64,000 nucleotides of DNA. Source: Paraphysomonas bandaiensis (Eukaryota; Chrysophyceae). Positions 56,727 through 64,000 of this stretch are shown piece after piece; positions within the stretch are counted from its first letter, which is position 1, and each line of letters begins with the position of its first letter. The translations under genes were made by a program, and so were the position numbers. The notes under the pieces were generated by a model. That model saw only the letters and a program-made list of their open reading frames with translations, was not told where the DNA came from and ran no database searches. Where the stretch lies: positions 124,001-188,000 of the forward strand of contig CBFFRP010000434.1 in the NCBI GenBank assembly GCA_965644295.1, in the 5' to 3' direction.

Positions 56727-56774
56727 CTCCCACTCAATGAACATATCAGAATATACTGTGATGAGCAAGTCTAC

Positions 56775-59700
56775 TTAGTGCGATACCATAGTGTGCACAT
56801 GCTGATAGTGCAGCTTCTCGGACAAGGCTTTAGTCATCACGTCTGCTGTCATCTCTGCCGTTGGCACATGATTCAGCCTGACGATACAGCCTCCCACTTG
56901 CTCTCGAATCCAATGATACTTGATCCGAATATGCTTGGAACGTTTATGATTTACCGGGTTCTGAGCTAGATCAATCGCACTCTTGCTGTCCATATTCAAG
57001 ATTGTTGGAGACGCATTCTTACTGAGCTCAAATCCACGAATTCCGAGCTCTGTCATCACCCCTCGTATCCATACAATCTCCTGAATTGCAGCATATGCAG
57101 CCATATATTCAGCTTCCATAGTCGACGTAGCCACTGTTGGCTGCAGTCTGGACTGCCATGCAATTGGAGCACCCCACAGATATACGATATACCCTGTAGT
57201 GGATCTGCATGTATCCAGATCTCCGGCCCAATCTGCATCAGAGTACACACATAGAGGGTCTTCATCTGTGAAATTAGGAAATATGATACCTTGATCAACT
57301 GTATTTTCTAAATACAATAAAGTATGCAGAGCAGCTTGACATGCAGCGTACGTGGGTCTTGTGGTGAACCGGGAGAGAAGATTTACTGTATATGCCATGT
57401 CTGGTCTAGTATGCACTGCCAAATACATTAAGGCACCAATAACAGATTGATAGGGAAATGCATCAACGTATTCTCTCTGTTTTCGAGTTTCTTCCTCTTT
57501 TGCATCCTTGGACAACTTTAGGCCAGGTGGTAGAGGTGTGGTTGCCTTGCACCGTCTCTTCTTTTCTGACAACAAGTGATTGAATCTGGCCACAACATCT
57601 TTAGCATATGCAGACTGATGTAACTTAATCTGGCCATTATGACGCTCAATGGTAAGACCTAAATAATGCTTAAGGTCCCCCATATCTTGCATGGCATATT
57701 GAGTCTTAAAGGCGCTGATGACTTCTTCAATATGACGGCTGTCAGAGCTGAGCACAATGATATCATCTACATACACAAGTATCATATGTAGGTTATCATC
57801 AGTACCCTTGAGTACAAATAAACATGGGTCAAGAACACATTGTTTATACCCCATCGCCTTTATACTGTCCTTCAGCATTGAATGCCAATTTCGAGGCGCT
57901 TGTTTTAGGCCATACAAACTCTTCAGAATCTTCAAACAACAGCCTTGTGGAATATCTATTCCTGCAGGTGGAGACATAAACACGTCTTCGTCCAGATCTG
58001 CATACGGAAATGCCGTTTCTACATCGAGTTGACGGAGTTGCAGATTGTATCGCAGAGCCAGTGCCAGTGCTAGCCTAAATGATACACCTTTAGCTACTGG
58101 GGAGAATGTCTCATTATAGTCGACTCCTTGTTCTTGAGTAAACCCTTTCGCCACAAGTCGAACTTTGAACTTCTTAATTTTTCCAAGATGGTCGCGCTTT
58201 ACTTTAAAGACCAATTTAGATTTTATGATTTTTCGGTGTTTCGGCCTTCGGACAATCTTCCAGCATGTCCTTCGTTCAAGCTTGTGCACCTCCTTCCTGG
58301 TAGCTTCAATCCAGTATGTTCTCTGTGGAGTCTTCTTTGCTTCTGCCAGCGTCTGTGGCTCTTTAATTGTGCTGTTGGAGGAATCAAGAAACAATGAGAC
58401 ATCGCCGAGGACACCAACGTTAACAATGTGCCGTTTTTTTCGAGGTCGTTTTTCAGTTCTGGGATTTCGATCTGCCCCACCTGTTGAAGATGCGCCCCGA
58501 TTTGAGCGGTCAGGAGTCCTCTGTTCATTGTCACTGTCATTACAAGTCTGATCCAACTCATTTCGCAAACTATTAAACTTGTCGGTCTGACACTTTGTAG
58601 AGTGAGTCATCTTTACTACATCTTTGATATGAATTGGAGTTTGCTCCTCGGTAGTATTTCCTTTCATATCTAATCTCCTATATGCAACAATGACTCCTCT
58701 TCTCTCTATCACTCTGGTGGTAACATAACACAGGTGTCCATCAAGATGTCTGAGGCCCACCAGGTACTGATAGTCATTTACACTCTCTGCTGTTTCTGAG
58801 GTGTCGATTTGTAGATTATCTATTTCGTCGAAATACTCCTGTGAACGCTCTGGAATTGACTCATCAAACTGTGCATTGACTGCAACAATAATAGCATTCA
58901 GGTCTGGAATATATATTTGGTGTCCAACAGGTTGTTGACATTGTCCCATATAGTATCCAGGTTTTCCCTTTTCTTTCCACTCTTTGCGGCGCTGCTCCTT
59001 CGGCACAATAGCCCATGCCTTGCAGCCCCAGATCTTCAAGTCACTCACATCTGGTGCGGTTCCAGTAATATACTCAAAAGGTGAGATGTATCCTTTCGTT
59101 GTCTTCGTAGGTAACCTGTTGATCAGATATACAGCATGCAAGACTGCTTTGAACCAAAATACTGATGGCATGCCACTATCGAGCAATATAGCAAGGGCCA
59201 TCTCCTTCACTGTACGATTAGTGCGTTCCGATAGCGAATTCATTTCGGGTGTGTCACGTGGAGTCCAAGTAACCTGTACAGTCCTTGTGCTGGTGGTTTC
59301 ACGTAAGTACTGCCTGACATGTTGCCCTACTAGTTCTCCTGCGCCATCTGCATGATATCGTCGTAGTTGCAATCCTTCTTTGACAAGTTGGGTCTCTACC
59401 ATGTCCTTCATACACTTTAACACTTCACTCCCAGTCTTGTTTTTCAACCCATAAGCCCATACATGTTTTGCATCACTGTGCTTGAATAGTAACACATGTT
59501 TGTAGCCTTCCATCGATGGCGTGTTTAGGACTTCCATCGTATCTGCACTGAGCACCCCTCTCTCCTTTGGGTTGTTGTCTAAGTTCATCAACTGGCGTGG
59601 AGTCCTGAAGTTCTTTCTCGTGAGTTTCGATCGCATGCAGGTATTACATTTGCATATCGTTTTTTTGTGTTTTTTTCTGAAATATTTCTTGTCCAGATTT

Positions 59701-61292
59701 ATTCCATCAACTAGGCCTCGGCGGTCGGACTCAGTCAGTTTATCATAGTTGACATGGCCAAGTCTTTTGTGCCATAGAATTCGCTGGTCATCAAACCCCT
59801 GCTCCTCAAGTGCTGCTGAGGATTCTTCTCCAAGCTGAAGTAAGTCTTCGAGTCGAACTGGATATAATCCATTAACACTTCTCTGTCTAATGAGTGTCTT
59901 GTTCGTAGTCTTATTTCGAATGACGACTTCATCATTATCGAACGTCACAACACAACCCCTATCTGTGATGCTCTTCATATCTACGAGGTTCTTACTTGCT
60001 TCAGGTGCGTAGTACACCTTTTTAAAGCTTCCTACATCGCCAACACTGTGTATTGACAGTTTACCTTTGTTCGCTGTGGACATCTGCCTATCAGCGCGCT
60101 GAAGGTTGGTCATGTGGTTTTTGGAGGTAAGGATCATCTTGTTGCACCCGCTGTCTAAATAAATAACATCTGACATGCTCTGTGCTAGATTCACCTCTTC
60201 TTCCACACATATCATCGATTCGTATCCCGCTTCATCTTCTGAATCATGTACAGACACTCGCGGTTTCTTCTTGTTCTTGTAGGGTGCCGTTTCCCTTCTA
60301 GAGTCTCGCCCCCGTTTAGAACTGACCACTGCAGCTTTAGCAGTCTTCAAGTGGAAGCAGTCTTTAGTCTGATGGCCTGGGATGTCACATATCTCACACA
60401 CAGGTAGCTTTGTTTTGTTATCACCCCTGTTTCTGTGATCTCTATCTTTTCTCTGTGATCTTGTCCCCTTCATCCTCTTTATGACATGCTCTGGAGTCTT
60501 GCACTCCCTAGCAAAGTGGCCAAGTTTCTTGCACTTATTGCATCTGCCCTTTCTCTTGTGCTCTTTCCATTTACTGTCATCCACTGCTTGATTGACACTG
60601 TCTTCCCCTGAATTTTGCAACGCATGCTTGCCGAATGATGTGTTTTCATACCCTTTGATTAGGCTGCTTGCTCTTGCGTATGTCACATCGTTTGCTGTAT
60701 ACAGGCTGTGTGCTAGTTGGGAATATCTCTTGTCTGTGAGACCTTCCTTTAGTCGAGTGAGCTTGTCGTCTTCCGTGACTTCACGACCTAGATTCTCGAG
60801 AATCTTGGCCTGGGCTTCAACGCTGTCGACGAACTCTGCTCCTGACTGACTTGAGGTAATCTTCATTGAATTGAACTTTGTGACCTCTGCCTGTACTGTA
60901 TTCTTTTCAACATTGAGAAATCTCTCTTCCAGTGCCTGTAGTAACCCTTTTGCTGTACTTCCTTCGTAGAGAGCCGCTGTTGTGCCTGCTTTTGGGTGAG
61001 CATTGCACACTTCCATCAGGAAGGAGTACGCGGTCTCGTTCCGGGTGTTCCAGAGTTTCTTCGCTTTGCGTAGTCGCTTCTTCTGTGCATCAGTCATATG
61101 AGCTCCCGCTGGGACTGTAGAGTCTAGATCATGAATGTGCCTTGGTTTATCCTTTGAGAGGACAAGATGAGCTCGATTGTGTCTCATGAGGAATGAGGTG
61201 AAGAACTTCTTGAATTTCTTGAAGTTCAGTTCCTCGAAGGGAGGTACCTTTGAGCCTGAGGCGACATTCGTGAAATTTCCATCCGCTGCCAT
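56775..61292 (-). CDS. copia-2 gag-pol polyprotein
   Basis: Intact frame of 1505 residues. The ATG uses the last base of the 5' LTR as its A and the first bases of the primer site (TGGCAGCGG) as the rest, giving MAADG. Order: gag; CCHC knuckles CNKCKKLGHFAREC (about 251) and CEICDIPGHQTKDC (about 300); protease YLDSGCN (about 379); integrase zinc site WHKRLGHVN...CKCNTC (about 510-550); DDE residues in SADTMEV (about 582), HADGAGE (about 649) and EMNSLSE (about 682); RT YVDDIIVLS (about 1175); RNase H SDADWAGD, TMEAEYMA and MDSKSAID. All catalytic residues expected for Ty1/copia enzymes are present. It differs from copia-1 throughout but has the same layout. Confidence 0.96.
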   Translation of the reverse strand: MAADGNFTNVASGSKVPPFEELNFKKFKKFFTSFLMRHNRAHLVLSKDKPRHIHDLDSTVPAGAHMTDAQKKRLRKAKKLWNTRNETAYSFLMEVCNAHPKAGTTAALYEGSTAKGLLQALEERFLNVEKNTVQAEVTKFNSMKITSSQSGAEFVDSVEAQAKILENLGREVTEDDKLTRLKEGLTDKRYSQLAHSLYTANDVTYARASSLIKGYENTSFGKHALQNSGEDSVNQAVDDSKWKEHKRKGRCNKCKKLGHFARECKTPEHVIKRMKGTRSQRKDRDHRNRGDNKTKLPVCEICDIPGHQTKDCFHLKTAKAAVVSSKRGRDSRRETAPYKNKKKPRVSVHDSEDEAGYESMICVEEEVNLAQSMSDVIYLDSGCNKMILTSKNHMTNLQRADRQMSTANKGKLSIHSVGDVGSFKKVYYAPEASKNLVDMKSITDRGCVVTFDNDEVVIRNKTTNKTLIRQRSVNGLYPVRLEDLLQLGEESSAALEEQGFDDQRILWHKRLGHVNYDKLTESDRRGLVDGINLDKKYFRKKHKKTICKCNTCMRSKLTRKNFRTPRQLMNLDNNPKERGVLSADTMEVLNTPSMEGYKHVLLFKHSDAKHVWAYGLKNKTGSEVLKCMKDMVETQLVKEGLQLRRYHADGAGELVGQHVRQYLRETTSTRTVQVTWTPRDTPEMNSLSERTNRTVKEMALAILLDSGMPSVFWFKAVLHAVYLINRLPTKTTKGYISPFEYITGTAPDVSDLKIWGCKAWAIVPKEQRRKEWKEKGKPGYYMGQCQQPVGHQIYIPDLNAIIVAVNAQFDESIPERSQEYFDEIDNLQIDTSETAESVNDYQYLVGLRHLDGHLCYVTTRVIERRGVIVAYRRLDMKGNTTEEQTPIHIKDVVKMTHSTKCQTDKFNSLRNELDQTCNDSDNEQRTPDRSNRGASSTGGADRNPRTEKRPRKKRHIVNVGVLGDVSLFLDSSNSTIKEPQTLAEAKKTPQRTYWIEATRKEVHKLERRTCWKIVRRPKHRKIIKSKLVFKVKRDHLGKIKKFKVRLVAKGFTQEQGVDYNETFSPVAKGVSFRLALALALRYNLQLRQLDVETAFPYADLDEDVFMSPPAGIDIPQGCCLKILKSLYGLKQAPRNWHSMLKDSIKAMGYKQCVLDPCLFVLKGTDDNLHMILVYVDDIIVLSSDSRHIEEVISAFKTQYAMQDMGDLKHYLGLTIERHNGQIKLHQSAYAKDVVARFNHLLSEKKRRCKATTPLPPGLKLSKDAKEEETRKQREYVDAFPYQSVIGALMYLAVHTRPDMAYTVNLLSRFTTRPTYAACQAALHTLLYLENTVDQGIIFPNFTDEDPLCVYSDADWAGDLDTCRSTTGYIVYLWGAPIAWQSRLQPTVATSTMEAEYMAAYAAIQEIVWIRGVMTELGIRGFELSKNASPTILNMDSKSAIDLAQNPVNHKRSKHIRIKYHWIREQVGGCIVRLNHVPTAEMTADVMTKALSEKLHYQHVHTMVSH

Positions 61293-61598
61293 ATTAATTT
61301 ACGCTTTTAGTTAGTGCAATATTGACTGATTGATATTATAGGAGATATAGTAAGTTTATGATGTTGTAGCCCTGTGAGTTAGGAACCACGTCATTCACCA
61401 ACATCAACATTCTGTTCTACAAATCATATCTTTAACAGCTACTATATTTTCAGTTTCTTTGTATACTTGTAATAGCTACTCCTATACTGTAGTCATGTAT
61501 ATTCTGTATTTCATTGCTACATAGAATACAGGATAACTACTAGCGATTGACTTTACCAAACTTCAAGTACGCACGTAGGAGTTGGTTGTAGTTCAATA
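61292..61598 (-). repeat. 5' LTR of copia-2
   Basis: Same sequence as the 3' LTR. Its end base is the A of the gag-pol ATG. It is followed on the outside by the GCATT duplication. Confidence 0.96.
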
Positions 61599-61779
61599 GC
61601 ATTTCTAAGAATGCAATAATTATTAATTCAAATACTTCAAGCAATATTTGTGTAACATCTGGTGGTAATCTGTTCTCCTTCCCATCTCTTTAATAAGGAG
61701 AAGCGGAATAAGGAAGGGCACGTATCTAAACTTTAGACTTAAGATTATAAAGTATATATCCTGTAATCCTGCTGCACAA

Positions 61780-61890
61780 ATATAGAACACTTGTGACTGG
61801 GCGAGCAGATACTTCAAATAATAATTTTTAATAAACGTAATGATGACTCTACTGATTATGGTTTAGAAGATGAGTATGAGGAAAATTAGT
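61780..61890 (+). mobile_element. short hAT transposase C-terminal remnant
   Basis: The plus strand encodes DYGLEDEYEEN and stop preceded by RNDDSTD, similar to the acidic tail (DHSGDEYEKN) after the hAT block at 33979-34445; the nucleotides GATGAGTATGAG and TAGCTAAG are also shared. Only the extreme 3' end remains. The stretch 61604-61779 is unassigned. Confidence 0.5.
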
Positions 61891-62330
61891 ATAGCTAAGT
61901 AGAATGTAATCTTTGCTTGGCAGCAGTGTTAACAGTTTGCATTAGAGGGTATAGGGTATAGGGTTATGTCAGTTTTGTCAATGGACGATGTGCAGCTAAG
62001 AATTGTGTGTGTTTCAGAAGTATGATGACTACTTGAGTAAATCTAGACCAAATATAACGTTTATTTTTTATTATACTAGATGATATGCCTAACAAGTTGT
62101 ACGTAATAAATTCATTGTTCTGACGTTGACCTTACAAACTCATTGAATTTATATGTTGTACAATTATTATGATTCTAAAGATGTGATATATAGTCCTCTA
62201 GTATTAAGTACTGCACATACCAAAAGTACATTCCCCCTATACTATCTTATATTGTCAGTTCATTGAATAGAGAACACTCACCGACGGTGCAATTAGTTTC
62301 TTTGTGATTGTTTTAGCAGCACTAATTCTC
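61891..62330. other. intergenic spacer, no gene seen
   Basis: AT-rich, with no ORF or RNA that I can support. Confidence 0.45.
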
Positions 62331-62333
62331 ACC

Positions 62334-62540
62334 CACAACCCCTGCACAAGTGGAAATGCCATGGTGCCGCATCCGCCAGCTACTTCTCTGCCTCAGGCCC
62401 AACTCGCGGCCTGCGCCATCTCCAGACACGCCGGAATCCGCGGGCTCTTCGCTTACTGGGTGTATATATACAAAGAGGAGACCTAGCTTACCCCACACGT
62501 CCACCTCTCCACAATCCCTGCACAAGTGGAAACGCCATGT
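62334..62540 (+). repeat. degenerate dispersed repeat, two direct blocks
   Basis: ACCCCTGCACAAGTGGAAATG (62337-62357) and ATCCCTGCACAAGTGGAAACG (62514-62534) are direct repeats. The motif AGACCTAGCTTACCCCAC before the second matches GACACCTAGCTCACCCCAC at about 1762, inside the LINE remnant, where CCCCTGCACAAGTGGG also recurs. It is probably an eroded fragment of the same repeat family. Confidence 0.45.
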
Positions 62541-62965
62541 GCTTTTTATTATTGATGCACTCTATATATTTGAAAGGTTTGAAGCATTTAACGACGTGTT
62601 TCGTACCCCAGGTAAATTCATGGTGTTTCCAGTGACGGGCAAATAATTGCTAGTGCTGTGTACAGATAAAATGATTCATAGCATATAGAGTTGAGGGTGC
62701 GTATGGTCAGTATCACTCTTTCTTTCTTATCTACTATAACATCCAAATTGTGTGTACTGTGGCATCACTTCAGTATTGACTTTACAATTTTCCTACATGT
62801 ATGTTTTCTTTGTAAATTAATTCGAATTACTACTATTCATTACATCATGTACTACTAGCGATGACACGTCTCTATATGACAACGTTATCATATTTCTACT
62901 AACTACCAACAATCCAATACAATCAGTACATGACATGACTTTCGCACGCACAGAATCCAACCATA
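62541..62965. other. 3' flank of the dynein light chain gene, no other gene seen
   Basis: AT-rich spacer without supported features. Confidence 0.45.
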
Positions 62966-63395
62966 TCACCCTGCCTTGTACAAGCATATCGCCGTCTTTC
63001 CAATATAAAAGAAAATGAAATGTTTGGATTCATGAGTAACAAATGCTCTGAAGTCACTGCCAACTATACAATGCCATGTAGGTCCATACTTCTGGTCAAA
63101 AAATGTCTGTATATAATTTGAATGATTAAAGTGTTCAGAGCAACTACTCGAAACAAAGCAAACCTTGATGTGCTTTGAAATATCTTTCTCTTCAGGATTA
63201 GCTTCCAAAGCAACTCCCGCAACATTCATCGCATCGTTTCGCATTTCTCCGTGAATTCCATGATCATCCACTGTATGAATTACCAATAAATAGCCATTAA
63301 ACGAGACGTGCATACACATTCAGTTGATACATACTGTCGCAAATCATTTTCCCGCCTGGTCCGCCTCCTCCACTAGATGTCGTCGCGCTTGCCAT
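62966..63395 (-). CDS. DYNLL: dynein light chain LC8 type (DYNLL)
   Basis: Three exons on the minus strand (63395-63335, 63270-63164, 63106-62966; 309 nt, 102 residues). A Ser/Thr/Gly-rich N-tail of about 15 residues precedes the LC8 fold: [26 protein letters not shown], then DFRAFVTHESKHFIFFYIG. The WHCIVG and VTHE-KHFI blocks form the partner-binding groove. LC8 is a dimeric hub of cytoplasmic and axonemal dynein and of many other complexes. Human LC8 has 89 residues, so the extra length is the N-tail. No lesion. Confidence 0.93.
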
Positions 63396-64000
63396 ATTAG
63401 AATCAAAAGAATGTGTAGATGTTGCACAGGTATTAGGAGCTCACTCTATTCACAATATCTACCTGGTTGTATGATTTAAGGAGGTGTAAACGATAGCAGT
63501 ACAGTATCACCTACAGACCTCCACATATAACGGCACACCTCCACAGTGTGATGCATAGTATACTGCCTGTATACAGCAGTACACATATACGACATGCGTA
63601 TACACATACTAACTGCACCACAGCAACAGTTGAAACTGCCCTCCTCTGTACAATCTGCTGATGAGGCTTTCTGATTTTGACCTCACGATCGAACCAATCA
63701 GATCGAAGAAACGAGCGTACATAACAACTATAAAACCCCTTATTTTTAGTATATACTGTACAGAGTGCAGTGCATAAAAATCCATGATATTATTACCTCC
63801 TGCTGGAGAGATACAGTATGAGGACAGGCACGTACACTGTACTGGGCATTCAATGTACACCAGCTTATCGGAACAGTGCTATATAGTGGAGCGAGTTAAA
63901 CTAAATCTTGTTGTTAAAGGGCTGGATGAAAGAAATAGATGAAAAAACAGTATCTTTCGAAGTGTAGGGTTCTCACGAAGATATAAGCATCGGCGAGGCT
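63396..64000. other. upstream region of LC8, no gene seen
   Basis: Probably contains the LC8 promoter and perhaps the start of a divergent neighbour beyond the window, by analogy with the other pairs. I see no convincing coding sequence; the 83-codon minus-strand frame at 63609-63860 has no recognisable content. Confidence 0.4.

Larger units (their letters stand above)
56420..61598 (-). mobile_element. Ty1/copia LTR retrotransposon, family 2, complete
   Basis: LTRs at 56420-56726 and 61292-61598 (307 bp each) show no difference that I can find. The duplication GCATT lies at 56415-56419 and 61599-61603. One uninterrupted gag-pol frame lies between. The polypurine tract on the coding strand, ATTGAGTGGGAG, abuts the 3' LTR (56727-56738). 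Identical LTRs, intact ends and an intact ORF indicate a very recent, possibly active insertion. Confidence 0.97.

Noticed and set aside
63609-63860. Minus-strand 83-codon ORF upstream of LC8
   Set aside because: No domain, signal or splice evidence; probably chance.
1-64000. Bacterial, phage or organellar origin of the window
   Set aside because: Spliceosomal introns, eukaryote-only genes (SEC62, DRC7, LC8) and LTR/LINE retrotransposons show nuclear eukaryotic DNA.

Overview
This window comes from a nuclear genome of a eukaryote. Nearly every host gene is split by short spliceosomal introns (about 45-220 nt, GT-AG). Base composition is moderate, and two families of Ty1/copia retrotransposon and several families of LINE (non-LTR) retrotransposon are present. 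The gene set includes the meiotic topoisomerase SPO11, translocon subunit SEC62, axonemal DRC7, dynein light chain LC8 and eIF4A. It also includes a sugar transporter of the plant/algal plastidic type, a 7TM-TKL kinase fusion, and a helical-repeat protein with a mitochondrial-like N-terminus. DRC7 implies that a motile flagellum exists or once existed. The transporter and the 7TM-TKL fusion would fit a stramenopile-like protist, but that assignment is inference and I cannot name the organism from the sequence.

Gene order, left to right: MRH-EGF membrane protein (+, 5' end outside the window); SPO11 (-) / glycosyltransferase-like secreted protein (+); SEC62 (-) / DRC7 (+); NTF2-like acidic protein (-) / sulfotransferase (+); 7TM-TKL-PAS-like receptor kinase (+); sugar transporter (-) / helical-repeat protein (+); multi-Myb protein (-) / eIF4A (+); LC8 (-). 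The slashes mark five head-to-head pairs whose starts lie 440-875 bp apart. I see no transposon in any head-to-head gap. Three of the five gaps carry long (TACA)n/(TGTA)n arrays. All transposons sit in the other, mostly tail-to-tail, gaps.

The mobile DNA is layered and datable from intact target-site duplications (TSDs). Between the glycosyltransferase-like gene and SEC62, a 9.4-kb full-length LINE (15-bp TSD) is inserted in the 5' LTR of a copia element (family 1, 294-bp LTRs, 5-bp TSD CTTGA). That element is itself inserted in a solo LTR of copia family 2 (5-bp TSD ACACT). A second complete copia element (family 2, identical 307-bp LTRs, intact 1505-codon ORF) lies at 56420-61598, next to a 146-bp hAT-type MITE. 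LINE remnants, a Ty3/gypsy RT fragment and two hAT transposase remnants fill the other gaps. A 255-bp-arm palindrome carries one tRNA-Gln(CUG) gene in each arm.

The most unusual object is the LINE. It encodes, in order, an OTU-like cysteine protease, a SET-like domain, an AP-type endonuclease, reverse transcriptase, RNase H and a CCHC finger. Its 3' UTR contains small hairpins that recur at the 3' ends of other LINE families in the window, probably the mark their reverse transcriptases recognise. The copy has two frame breaks.
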